Source of the DNA: Spisula solida
Taxonomy: Eukaryota > Mollusca > Bivalvia > Venerida > Mactridae
DNA length: 64,000 nucleotides
Direction of reading: 5' to 3'
Assembly: GCA_947247005.1 (NCBI GenBank)
Contig: OX365948.1
Span: forward strand, 38,878,601 to 38,942,600
Positions 38,701 through 50,300 of this stretch are shown piece by piece. The position numbers were made by a program, and so were the translations under genes. The notes under the pieces are model-generated. The model made no database searches. It worked only from the letters and a program-made list of their open reading frames with translations, and was not told the origin of the DNA. Every line of letters begins with the position of its first letter. Within the stretch, counting starts at the first letter, position 1.

Positions 38701-41700
38701 AAAGGTCAAAATTACCGTGACCTTCGAATATACAACGGTTTCTGATCCACAACGTAAGAACGGTGGGTTGTAAGATCATTAAACTTCACAGACTGGTTGC
38801 TTATTATCAAGAGAAGACTTTTGCAAATATGTAGATCAATATGTCAAAGGTCAAGGTCGGGATTGCCTTAAGTATACATGGCTATTCGGTTGTTATGGGA
38901 CTTGCATATTTTACACACGTCTCTAGTTCTTTCTGTATTCAGAATTCTTCAGATTTTATGTTTTTTGGGGGTTGGTATTGCTGGACAATGTGTAATCAAC
39001 ATTTCAAGACATTGTAAAATACACAGTGTTGTGCACGTGCATTTTTCTGAATTTTGAGAATTCACGGTTCACTGCTTACACCAAGCCAAATACAAATATC
39101 CAATTATTGGAAATTGTTGTTATACTACTCACATGAACACATGCAAAAAATTAATAAGCTATCATGTATAGTAAAAAAGATACAAGCGTAACAAGTTGTT
39201 GTACTTATAACATTTAATGAGTGTAGAAATTAAACATGTGCTTGTCAAACAACATTGATGTTTTTTAAATGAACTAAATCACTTTATTTCAGACATTTAA
39301 TAGAAAGAAATGACCTTATACACGTATATTGTGTCTATGGAACACTACTGCACTTCTACACTTTTTAACCTACTTTGATCATGCTACCACGGGTTTTGTA
39401 AACATTGGAAAATTAAATAGCCATAAATATTTTATTTCTACATCGATTTCTATGAAATATACGCCACGCTAAGGGGTCAATTATTTTCTTTCCATGAAGT
39501 ATAAAATCATTTTCACCGGCTGTGGTAAAACTGTTGAAAAAGATCTTATATTTTACGGAAAGCAAATAAATGTCCCCTTAGCGTGGCGTATATTTCATAG
39601 AAATCGATGTAGAAATAAAATACTTATGGCTATTATATTTTCCAATGTTCACAAATTTCTTCTTGTAACTGTAGTCAAAAGTCACGTGGTATCACTACAC
39701 TGTACTATAAACAAACAGTTCACAGGATAACCTAAAGGATAGTACACATACATGTAGCTGAAACCTAATAAAACCAGTATCAACATCTTTGTAGTATAAC
39801 TCTAGCGCGATTGGTTGCAATACAAAAACAAACACAAAATCCGCTATATTTATCGTTTCTGAATATTTAGGAGCATGAAAACTTTATATGTTGTGCCAAA
39901 TGTTTGAATGCTTTCAATTGGCAAGTGTTACGGTCCTTGATTTTAATTCATAAGAAAAATATAGGCAATGTTGTGTTTGTTTTTGTACTGCAAATTACCG
40001 TGTTGGAGTTATACACTATAGTTCGCCGGGGATAACTCTAGCCTTATCAATAAACAAACAAAGCAAATTATAAACACTGCCAGTCAACTGACCGCCAGTT
40101 ATCAGTGTAGATTTAAAGAGTATATCATTAAAAGTGTATATGCACAAGAATGAACAAAAATGAATTTCGAAAATGTGTTTAATTTTCATTTTTATTTGTA
40201 AACAAAGGCTAGTGTTATCTCCAGTGAACTATACAAACATTGTTTAATCAAAACAACGTCGAATTACTCAAACCTGTATTAAACAGCCAGTCAAAATATA
40301 CATTAAATTTGGCGTGTTTTAACAGGTGGTTGTTTAATACAGGTGTCATTAACAACAAAAATGGTCAATTTAGATTGCAATAATATTGGCTGCTTTATAC
40401 AGATCACTGCTTAATTTAGGTGACCACAAAGATTTGAAAATACAGTTAAATATGTGCTAAAGACCACCTGTTAATAAGACCACTATTACAAACCTGTCTG
40501 TAAAGACCACCAATTTTAACTCCCTTCAGAACAGTTTCAATGATCAGGGGTGTAGCTAGAGGTATATCAATGTGTACGCAATAAGGCTAGGGTGGTGTGT
40601 GGGGCATGCTCCCCCAGAAAAATTTGTTCTCTAAAACGTCTCTGGTGCGTTCTGGCATGTTTTTTTTATCATCATTGACAATATTTTTACTGATAAAATT
40701 AGTTTTTGTTTGTTTGCATAGAGCTTTTTGTAAGCGTTTCTAAGAAGTGCTGAAAATACTAAAGGATTACCCCCTTAGGGCTTAGGCATAAGTTTTTATT
40801 GCATTTGTCGATCATTTATTTTTTCACTTTTTGAGAAGTATGTGTACGCAGATGCGTATTCTGTGTACAGGTAGCTACGCGCCTGATGATACTTACCCTG
40901 TTAAGAGAGAGAACCTGTCAACAAAGACAAATTTTCATCAACAAAGGCCACTTTTTGCTGAGCCTATGGGTGGTCTTTACAGACAAGTTTGACAGGTATT
41001 TACAATTACAAACAACTTACAGATACTGATGGTAAAACAATGCCAACAAAACCAGCCACCCAGGTAGGGATTGTGTTTGACAAATATGGATGCATAAGAC
41101 TTTCATCGTCACAGTAGAATCCTCGCTTGTAACCGTTGGCAAACACAAACAGTATAATCACTGGTATAGCAACTGAAATGTAGCAAAACAGTTAACAGGG
41201 TACGTACAAACTTTCTCTGTTCAGATATATGATAATTGATATTTTACCACTATGCATTAGTAAGTCATAACTTTAATGATTATGTGCATGTCTTCTGTTT
41301 GATCAAAACTCATAAAATGAATGTTAAAAGTATCAATCAGTCGAGCATAAACTTAATAAACCTTGATGTATAGTCCAGAGAATTTGACACGATCATCAAC
41401 CTTCTATTAGCATAATTTCACAGCTGATATCTTGTCTATATTTTAACCCTGGTTGTATGTTTTCATAAGTGGGGACCGGAGTATCATGAAGACACTCCAG
41501 GTATAATACCAACACAAATCCAAAGGACTGATATTGCACAATTTGCTCGCGGAAATTTATATATTTATCGCAAGAACCTTGTAATATATTCATGCTTAAA
41601 GGTCAGGATTACGTCAAATTCTCCTTGCTTTAACTTACAAGTTAGATTGACATTACGTTAATGTAATTGTATAGATCGTTTAAATTGTGTGCAAGTTTAA

Positions 41701-43960
41701 TAAAGCTAGTACATTGGTGTAGAAATTGAATGTAATCAGAGATTGAAGAAGTTTACTTCCTTGACTACATGTATGTAACTATTCAAATCTGAGTTTCTAT
41801 TAACAAAACATGTGTGCATTTGAATGGAACAATAATTTCCTTGGATAGCACACTGAATAGAAACTTAATAAACGAAAATCTCTGATCAAGTACTAAACAA
41901 TATGATAGCTTATCTCCTCTTGTCCCATATACCAGTATCTGTGACTGGAGGTTGGGCGGTGGAGTCGACTGTGGTGATTTTGTGGGGAATATACTATGTT
42001 ACATATATGTACAAATGTACCAGATATAGATTTATGATATCATAAGGAATTGACATTGGTATAATGTACCCTTGTGTCGAGAGTGATCAATACTTAGTAG
42101 TGGTATACATAATAGGCCTTTTCGACAGGGCTGTTTCATGGAGCAGGTAATTGTCTAGACTTGGACTCCATTATTACAGTAGTAGACTACAGTAGTACTG
42201 TGGTTCAAAAGGCCTAAGGCCAGAGTTCTTTTATTTTTCGTTACTTGGACCCTCCTGTCCAATTTTTTGGCATTTTCAAAAAATAAAATTGAAAAACTGG
42301 AAAAAAACAAAATTGCATATAATGTTTTGATGATAAATGGACCAGGCTTGTATTATTATTTCATTAATTTGTTAATAATAAGTTTTATTATATTAGTGTT
42401 TCACTACAGTGTCCTAGTCTTAAGATAAATTGGCTGTTTTCTTGAAAACTAACACTGTTGTTGAGTGTTTAATGCTTTCAATAGGACCGTCATTGACTTA
42501 TCTACCACCAGCAGCACGTGCAAGCTATATTTTGGGAGTTTTTATTTTTATTTTTTTCCCTCCTCCTGTGGACTTTTTTTCTGAAAAATGTCCGAGTAAC
42601 TAAAAATTAAAAAACTCTGGCCTAATGTTTGTATATAAAGAGAACATTAGTGTCACATTCTATATTAACAGATTGAGGACTGGTTACAAAACTCTCTAAT
42701 CCTGTTCTCTATTTATATGCACTTACAATAGTACTGCAATCAGTCCTCGAGATGCTTAGAAACACATTAATTTTTATGGTTGTTTATAAGTTAATTATCT
42801 AGTAGGCAGGTCACTGTTACCCTCAAGTCATATATTTTATACTGATTTTGCAGACAGCTTATTTCACTGTACACTCAATTTTCAAATCAAACTACAGCAT
42901 GTACACCTACATTGTATGTGACCACGTTCAACCCTCCAGGCCAAATACTGACGGAAACTGTATCAAGGTTTAAACCAACTGTAAGTAGTACACAATAATT
43001 ATGTTAATTAGACATTGATGGCTTTGCTTAATAGGAGAGATCATGTTTGTATACAAAGGCATTCATACCACCAGCTAGCTTATAATTGGCAGGCCCTGCA
43101 TTAAGGCTAAATTTCAGGAAGTTCTGACTTCCTGACCTTTGATTTGGGAAGTCCCAGTATGATTTTACGGAAGTCCCAAGTTTCGAACATCAACTCTGTG
43201 TAAAAATCAGGCATATTTCAAGACAGATAATGATCTGCAATTTCTTGTAATGGGTAAAACATTCCCAGTAACAGAATTTGTATAATCTTAGAAACTGACA
43301 AGTGCAAAAATCACAGGTCACCATGCCTGTTTAGGAGTAATCTGCTCTTAAATTCTAGTATTGTCTTCAAATTTGTAAATTCAAATTTAAACATTGTTTC
43401 AAGTCCTACTATTCATCAGTATTTCATTCATACATGCAAAGACCTAAATATACATGTATTTTTAGATCTTTGATACATGTCATATATACATGTTGAGACT
43501 TAAATCAGTCACATAAATCCTAATTTGTTAATGATTGCCATGGAGATGATTCCTAAAAAATCCAAGAGCTGAAAATGAATTATACCTTAGGCAAATGTTT
43601 GTCTTAACTACAGAAATATACACTACAATAAAGTGAGTCATACTCAGTTGATCTGGTATTTAGAAATTTCTGTAAGAATTAAGCTATTTAGGTAAAAACG
43701 ATAAAATACAAAAAGTACAGTTTTGTGGACACATCTTTCACAAAACATCATAGCAAACAAAATAAACAGTTAGATTATTGATGTTTCTGGATGAACTGCA
43801 ACCGTTCAACATCAATTTGTTTAAGTTTTACTGTTAATTTGGTTCATTGCGCAATACCTGAAAACTACTGAGTTTTGAAATCACCACTATACTTACCACA
43901 AGCGATGGCCACTAAATCAAACACAACCCTAAGAATTGCCTTTCTACGATTAATTTGCAT
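29757..43960 (-). CDS. PLPP1: Phospholipid phosphatase (lipid phosphate phosphatase, wunen/PLPP family), complete, 7 exons
   Basis: Minus-strand exons 43960-43897, 41172-41021, 37149-36942, 34448-34391, 33611-33554, 32243-32067 and 29882-29757 join in frame (phases 1,0,1,2,0,0) into 280 residues, close to the 280-310 usual for the family. It is a six-pass membrane enzyme that dephosphorylates lysophosphatidate, phosphatidate, sphingosine-1-phosphate and ceramide-1-phosphate on the outer face of the plasma membrane or in the ER lumen. All three catalytic motifs are visible: C1 KYSIGRLRP (Lys117-Pro125), C2 PSGH (165-168), and C3 with Ser213-Arg214, His220 and Asp224. FYCDDES in the first loop is also family-typical. 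PSGH is the canonical form where mammalian PLPP1 has YSGH. The seven-exon layout places C1, C2 and C3 in separate exons. The symbol names the family; PLPP1, 2 and 3 cannot be told apart here. Introns hold three copies of a 6-bp-TSD MITE and several SINEs. Confidence 0.93.
29955..30123. mobile_element. Palindromic MITE (hairpin) in PLPP intron 6
   Basis: The two arms, with TATTTTATCGGTAAATAAAA and GATGCGGAAAA / TTTTCCGCATC, pair around ATCACGAGTGCGTAGCACG. The whole would fold as a near-perfect hairpin. Insertion site not resolved. Confidence 0.75.
31286..31452. mobile_element. MITE with ACAGAAAAACCTC / GAGGTTTTACTGT ends
   Basis: The imperfect inverted ends and interior words (AAGACCAACCTTGGCACC) are typical of a family whose GAGGTTTTACTGTA end also appears alone at 6762-6778. 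Confidence 0.55.
31774..32036. mobile_element. CAGGGGTGTCAA MITE, copy A, 6-bp TSD
   Basis: Inverted ends CAGGGGTGTCAA / TTGACACCCCTG. The perfect direct repeat TCCACT is at 31768-31773 and 32037-32042. Interior words CAAACAAGAGGCCTTCA and GGAATTCCGGAT are shared with the other three copies. It ends 24 bp short of the donor site of PLPP exon 6. Confidence 0.92.
32369..33035. mobile_element. TIR element with CACCCGGGGCAAC ends in PLPP intron 5
   Basis: ACGCACCCGGGGCAAC at the left is answered by GTTGCCCCGGGTACG at the right, about 660 bp apart. No coding frame; TSD not identified. Confidence 0.5.
34020..34143. mobile_element. Small palindromic MITE in PLPP intron 4
   Basis: The arms AATAGGTTAGTGCCGTGAAT and its complement (TCCACGGCACTAACCTATT) flank a GC-rich centre with CTCGGCTACGG / CCTACGGCTC. 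Confidence 0.7.
34619..34886. mobile_element. CAGGGGTGTCAA MITE, copy B, 6-bp TSD
   Basis: The first base has mutated (TAGGGGTGTC); the other end is intact. The direct repeat TTAACA is at 34613-34618 and 34887-34892. It has the same orientation and interior as copies A and C. Confidence 0.9.
35148..35470 (-). mobile_element. tRNA-derived SINE in PLPP intron 3
   Basis: On the minus strand the head GAGTGGTCTAGTGGTAAGGG (A box) and GGGTTCTATCCC (B box) is followed by a conserved body (ACGAGACGTTAAGCAAGG region). The tail end near 35150 is T-rich on the plus strand, and therefore A-rich in SINE orientation. Confidence 0.75.
35724..35981. mobile_element. CAGGGGTGTCAA MITE, copy C, 6-bp TSD
   Basis: Intact ends. 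The direct repeat AAACAA is at 35718-35723 and 35982-35987. 258 bp, in PLPP intron 3. Confidence 0.92.
36684..36912 (-). mobile_element. tRNA-derived SINE, family 2, with duplicated tRNA-like head
   Basis: On the minus strand the head AGCCTAGTGGTTGAGCG with B box GGGTTCGATCC occurs twice in tandem (about 63-bp period, 36779-36905), followed by one body. Related heads lie at 47888-47962 (minus) and 61195-61252 (plus). The 5' end stops about 30 bp from the donor of PLPP exon 3. Confidence 0.8.
37211..37461. mobile_element. MITE with AGTCCCCTACCGGTTT-type termini (copy 2)
   Basis: The left end is degraded (AGTTTCCTACCGGTTTG); the right end matches copy 1 (GGTAGGGGACT). The interior GACGGACTGACTGACGGACG is shared. 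It sits in PLPP intron 2, 62 bp before exon 3. Confidence 0.7.
37838..38025 (-). mobile_element. tRNA-derived SINE in PLPP intron 2
   Basis: On the minus strand GTGCGGTTAGCCCTCTTGAC (A-box region) and GGTTTGAATCCTGG (B box) lead into a body with CCCACCCAATTAGAG. Truncated or diverged copy. Confidence 0.6.
38185..39702. mobile_element. 1.5 kb foldback-like TIR element with 5-bp TSD in PLPP intron 2
   Basis: The ends CAGGGTAGCAATACCACGTG and its near-complement pair, and TACTA is duplicated at 38180-38184 and 39703-39707. Each end region is itself a palindrome (ATAGAAATCGATG and GCGTGGCGTA arms), giving four related arms. The short open frames across it lie in these palindromes and are not genes. 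Confidence 0.8.
40545..40885. mobile_element. CAGG...CCTG MITE with 5-bp TSD (ATGAT)
   Basis: The ends CAGGGGTGTAGCTA / TAGCTACGCGCCTG pair imperfectly. ATGAT is repeated on both sides. The surrounding AAAGACCACC-type sequence looks like an older element into which it was inserted. Confidence 0.75.
42218..42622. mobile_element. Harbinger-like MITE (TAA TSD) in PLPP intron 1
   Basis: Inverted ends GGCCAGAGTTCTTTTATTTT / AAAATTAAAAAACTCTGGCC with TAA at 42215-42217 and 42623-42625. A 3-bp TWA duplication is typical of PIF/Harbinger elements. Confidence 0.8.
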
Positions 43961-44354
43961 TTTGACAATTATTTAGTAATTTGTCTAACAACCACTGCTG
44001 ATAAAATTTGTAGTGTTATTAAATAAAACTTTTTTACTTCAGGCAAATTATTGCTAAAAAATTTAATATTGATTATTGTCCACTTGATTCATGTCGATAA
44101 ATCAATTACACACGATATATGTCTTTTTTCACAATATATTTCCATAAACTACCACAGTATTTAAATATTTTCACAACTGGAAACAACCAAATGAAATAAA
44201 TAATAAATGTCAATAAAGAAAATTTTGATGTAAAGAACTTGTCCAAGCGGGATAACTCTAACGGAATTTGGACGTGACTAATTCCCGGACCGGTATATTT
44301 AATTCGGATATATTCGGACACGACACGCTTGCGATGTAAACAAACAAGTTGAAC
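43961..44354. promoter_or_regulatory. Intergenic region between head-to-head PLPP and ALG14, putative bidirectional promoter
   Basis: Only 394 bp separate the PLPP start codon (43960, minus) from the ALG14 start codon (44355, plus), and this includes both 5' UTRs. The PLPP side is very AT-rich; the ALG14-proximal 100 bp is richer in GC and CpG (TTCGGA, GGACACGACACGCTTGCG). No TATA box is placed convincingly for either gene. Shared promoter activity is inferred from arrangement only. Confidence 0.6.
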
Positions 44355-47300
44355 ATGTCTTTTATACTGTATGCAGTTTTTCTAGCGACTGTCATCGCTA
44401 TTGTAGGAATTATAAGCATTTTGTATTTAATATTTGATAATTCCACAGATGCTAAAGTCACACAAAGAACCGGTAAAGCCTCATTATTGGCTGTTCTTGG
44501 CTCAGGTGAGAAAAAATTACATCAGCTGTTCATCAGTTCATGGGTAAAATTAGTTCTGGATACCATAACTAAATTGTATTTTATTTACACTGACCTGTCG
44601 ACCTTTTAAATGAAATGGAATGATTATCGTCAATGACCATGGACTAGGGTAAGGTAAGTTTGGTAAGTTAGTTAGTCCAAATTCCCAATCACTTTTATAC
44701 TGGGTTGTAAATTGGTTGGATATAATCGAAATCCTGTTAGTGCCTAGAGCGATTCACGACAATGTTACACGACAATACAATACTCGATTGATCGTAACGT
44801 TGCGACAAAGCGCATGATAACACGAGACGTTTGAAGACAATTTGAAATGACTGAAGACAATACAATATGACATTGGCATAAGACGTTTCATATCAGATTG
44901 TCGCAATGTCTTGTCGTATTGTTGTTGCTTGATTGTGCCATGCATTTGAACAATATGCCATTCGACATAATACAAAGCGATTTGCCAAAATGTCTTATAT
45001 TCCTCGATGCACTGGCTGCTTGAGCATGATAATGTTACCTGTCATGGGAGACACTAGAAGATATGCGTCTGTATGGCGAATAAATACATTATAGAATAGA
45101 GTTTATTTTCCCAATTCTGGACCCTTTTGGGTATACAATTTGATATTTACATTAAAGGCAATCCAAAGTTTAAAAACTATTAAAAATATAAAAAAAACAT
45201 ACAAACATGTAACTAATACTGATCAGAATTATTAATTGTATTTATAATTATATGTATAACAAGAGTTATGAGTGTACATAATGTTTGGTACATGTACAAA
45301 GGGTATTGACATATATCATTTTTATGTGTATGTGTTTGCCTTATATCTCATATTCATATAAAGGGAAATAACGTTATCAAGCGCTTCATTACGTCTATGC
45401 GAAGATACGCTACCAGCGAGTAGTGCTTGCAGATACTGTAAAATCATTTAATTTCGTTGGGATGAAATTTCGTGGTTTTTGTGAAAAAGACCATTTCGTG
45501 GGGACGTAAATTCGTGGATTTCGTATTTCAGCAAAAAAAAATCGGGTGAAAATCTGCACTTATCCTAGACTCATATACTGGAAAAACGAACTATGTACAA
45601 AAAATGGCGGCCGCGGTAAATTTGCACTTTGTCAATTTACATATTGATTAGTTGGTAAAAATATTCGTTGGGATTTGATTTCGTGGTTGAGGTCATCCAC
45701 GAAATCCACGAAATTTAATCCCCCACGAATATTAATGATTTTACAGTAGTATACCGTTTCTTAGCACTTTGCTAGGCGAGCGCTACCTAGCCCTTTCTAA
45801 TCATAATGTAGTGAAACAGACTACTTTGGTAGTGCTTGCTAGCACTTTGCTGTGCAACGGTTTGCTATCCACAAGTGCCTGTAGCTTCATCCGCTACATA
45901 GCACTTTTTTGAAGCAAGCCAAGTGCTCACAGGGCTTTTTTTCGCTGAAGAGGCCCAAGCCCTTTTGTTTTGTGAAACTTTAGCGTGAAAATTCTCAAAA
46001 TTGTGAAAAACTAAGCGCGATAAATCACAAAATTGTAAAATAAAATTTTTCATATGTTAAGTATTTTTTGTCCACTAATGTCCCAAACTTGCATGTATCT
46101 ATGATACAATACTTTATATCAAGTCCAGTACAGGAATATATCATTGTTATTTATATTTTGATTGTTTGGTGCTTTGTGGTGAAGTTGATTTTACAAAAAA
46201 CCAAGACGCCAATTCTAATTGTGAAGGGGCCTTTAGGGGCCTATAGGAAATTGTGAAGGGGCCTTATATAGTGAAAAAAAGCCCTGGCTCGTATCGCTTT
46301 AGTCAGGCAACTCATTTTTTCTTTGCTTACTTACACTTACATGCATTCTGTTACAGGTGGTCATACTAAGGAACTTCTGAATCTTATAGAACATTTAGGA
46401 GGTCATTATCAACCTAGACACTATGTACTGGCGAACACAGACACAATGAGTGAGGAGAAAATACATCAAGTAGAAGGAGATCAACACAATAAGGTGTGCT
46501 ATCGTGTTACATCTATATACAGGGTGTTAACAAAGTTTGTTCTCAAATTTAAATTCATACTTAATTTTATCTGAGCTATGTATGCAGTCTACAAATTTCA
46601 TGTTTTACCATGAATAGCTTTATTTAATGCTCGAAAGATTAGGCCTAAAATAAAATATTGTTTGTTTCCCCATCCCCTACCTACCCGATAAAAAAGGGCC
46701 CTACCCAAAATATTTTATTGCCCAAATTGAAATAATATTTTTTTTATTAAAAACTGGAAGAGAAAATTTTATATTTTTGTTAACTGGCTTCTTTCTTACC
46801 ATTAAATAAAAGACTTGGTTTTCACCTTAGAGTTAATTCTAAATTTCATTATTTGTATGTTTAACCAATAACTATCATACTAAAACAATTCCAAAAAAAA
46901 AATTTTTACCCTACCTACCTACCCATTCTAAATTTGCTAGGGTCGGGAAGGGGAAACCAAGAATATTGTAAGTTCGGCCTTAGAGCAATGGTAGTACCTT
47001 CTGGAATATAACCTGAAAATTTGACATTTTCTGACGCCAGGAAAATAAACTATTTAAACTTTAACATTGAGAACAAACTTTTTGAACACCCTGTACATAC
47101 ATACTATGAAGTTAGGACAATGTGAGAATGATGTTTTATAAATGAGTTATTTTATGTACATGTACGGTATACACAAAAGACGACAACCATTGTCTAAACA
47201 GGTAAAGTGATCAAATCAAGCATTTTAGTTTAGCTTTTATTTATAGATTTCTGGTTAGGCCTTTATAATTGGTTTTGCACTGTAATAGTATACTCAATCA

Positions 47301-50300
47301 CTGCATTACTCTAGTATTATTCTAACTGGATAGTATCTTATTGTTCTGGCATTTGTCAACATATATAAACACGATAAGATCAGGGCTGGTATTTATAAAG
47401 CATTTTAGCGGAAAACTTAAATATTTTTACTTAAGTCAAAAATTTACAATGCACATATTTCCCACAAATTGAAGAATAGCTCATGTTTTCTTAGTGATTA
47501 TAGTAGATCTCTATATAATGCATAAAATCTATGTAAATAATTAATAGTCTGAATTGTATTATTTAGCTTATACGCTGAAGAAAATATTAAAATTTTAAGA
47601 AAATTCTTAGTTTTCTACTAAGATGCTTTATAAATACCAGCCCTGTTGCAGCTCTTGTTATACAGACGTTGACATTTTCATCTACATAATTACATTATGT
47701 ATTGGATAAGATGTAAACATTTTCTTATTACAACACATTATATCAAGCAAACATTGATAAAAAAGTCTCACTGGTCAGCAGGATTTAATTCATATGAATA
47801 CTACTAAGTCATACTATCCTGATAGGGTCAACCAGAAGTTATCTGGAACTTACTTTGCTGAGCATCAAACAACATAGATTCACCAGTACCATTTTTACCG
47901 ACTTTGGTATGAGGCCACCTGAGACCTTTCACACTCAAAGAGGATGCTACACCACTAGGATATGTTTGCAATTTGCCGATACTGCAATTTTATATAATGT
48001 CCATTGAAGCGACAATCTATCTGGAAGTCTATAATTTTGTCTGCAACATGGTTGTAATTTTATTTATATTTGTGGGTGTAAGAAATTGTGTGACCACAAA
48101 TAATACTCGGAAGAGGCGTTCAGCAGTACATAAAGATAAGATAGACCAAAGACCTAAATACACACAGATTGGACACTTAATTGAAAACGGGGAGAAAATA
48201 CAAAATGGCATGCAGCAGATGCTGATATCTGGCATGAACACTTTTTTTGTCATCCCTTTTTAGCTCACCTGTCACAAAGTGACAGAGTGAGCTTTTGTGA
48301 TCACTCTTCGTCCGTCGTCCGTCCGTCAACAATTGGCTTGTGTAGACACTAGAGGTCACAATTTTGGCCTAATCCTTATGAAACTTGGTCACAATGATCA
48401 TCTCAACAAAATCTAGGCCAAGTTCGATATTGGGTCATCTGGGGTCAAAAACTAGGTCACTAGGTCAAATCATAGAAAAACCTTGTGTAGTCACTAGAGG
48501 TCACAATTTTGACTTAATTTTTATGAAACATGGTCACAATGATCATCCTAACAAAATCTAGGTCAAGTTCGATATTGGGTCATCTGGGGTCAAAAACTAG
48601 GTCACAAGGTCAAATCATAGAAAAACCTTGTGTAGTCACTAGAGTTCACAATTTTGACTTAATGTTTATGAAACTTGGTCACAATGATCATCTCAACAAA
48701 ATCTAGGTCGAGTTCGATATTGGATCATCCGGGGTCAAAAACAAGGTCACAATGTCAAATCATAGAAAAACCTTGTGTAGTCACTAGAGGTCACAATTTT
48801 GACTTAATCTTTATGAAACTTGGTCACAATGATCATTCCAACAAAATCTAGATCAAGTTTGATATTGGGTCATCCGGGGTAAAAAACTAGGTCATAAGGT
48901 CAAATCATAGAAAAACCTTGTGTAGTCACTAGAGGTCACAATTTTGGTCTAATCTTTATGAAACTTGGTCACAATGATCATCTCAATAAAATCTAGGTCA
49001 AATTCGATAATGGGTCATATGGGGTAAAAAACTAGGTCACAAGGTCAAATTATAGAAAACTCTTGTGTAGTCACTAGAGGTCACAGTTTTAGCATAATCT
49101 TTACGAAACTTAGTCACAATGATCAACACAACAAAATCTAAGTCAAGTTCAATATTGGGTCATCTGGGTCAAAAACTAGGTCACAGGGTCAAATCATAGA
49201 AAAACCTTGCGTAGTCACTAGAGGTCACAATTTTGGTCTAATCTTTATGAAACTCGGTCACAATGATCATCTCAACAAAATCTAGATCTAGTTCGATATT
49301 GGATCATCCGGGGTAAAAAACTAGGTCACCTTGTGTAGTCACTAGAGGTCACAGTTTTAGCATAATCTTTACGAAACTTGGTCACAATGATCAACACAAC
49401 AAAATCTAGGTCAAGTTCGATATTTGATTATCTGGGGTGAAAAACTAGGTCATTTGGTCAAATCATATAAAAACCTTGTGTAGTCACTAGAGGTCACAAT
49501 ATTGGCCTAATCTGTATAAAACTTGGTCACAATGATCATCTCAACAAAATCTAGGTAAAGTTCGACAGGTGAGCATCTTGTTAATGACCAATATCTCATT
49601 TTGAAGAGCTAGGTTTCTTCTACTGCATGATGTAACTTATTTTTTTCGATCTCTTATAGAATCCAGAAAATTATTGTTTGAATGAACCAAATTGGGTATT
49701 TTCTGATAAAATTAGAATTTCCATTAAAATGAGAATAGGTCTGGCTCTTTGAGGTCTAATGTTTTATTTCTTGACTGATTGGAATAAATTATGTTTCATT
49801 TTAAAGCAGAATAATTAATCTATTGCATAAACTTATTAGTTTTTTCCTATGTTCACGAAAACAGGAGATATAAGGAATTAAAAACAAACGAGATTTCGCG
49901 AGATTTCAGAAGACTGTCGCGAGATATTGCGAGATTTGGTAGATTTTTCCAATCGTTGTATATTTAGGTCTTTGGATAGACAAATTTTATGGCTGATATG
50001 ACACAGGCATAACACATGGTGCAATGCCAGTATGCCCCTGTTTGCTGAATTTTATCTTTCATTTCTATCCAAGTTTATAAACAGTAACAGTCCAGTAGTA
50101 TTGTTCATTCTGTTTGTGGTCATGGTCCATGTTCTGTTTGACATATAGTTGATACATAGTAGCTTCCCTTTATCACTAGAATACTTATAAAGGGAAGTAG
50201 CTCTTCAATCTTATGAGGTTAAAACTTTGTTATTTACTGTCAGCATTTTCTTACATTTGTGTGTTATATAGTAACTGTTGTTAATTGTCTTTCAGTTTAT

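Noticed and set aside
38304..39730. Two similar open frames (KQI.VPLAWR..HRNR)
   Set aside because: They are similar because both lie in the palindromic arms of the TACTA-flanked element, not because of shared protein ancestry.
48337..49560. CRISPR-like or coding repeat of about 145 bp
   Set aside because: Head-to-tail satellite copies inside a dispersed element, with no spacers and no open frame.
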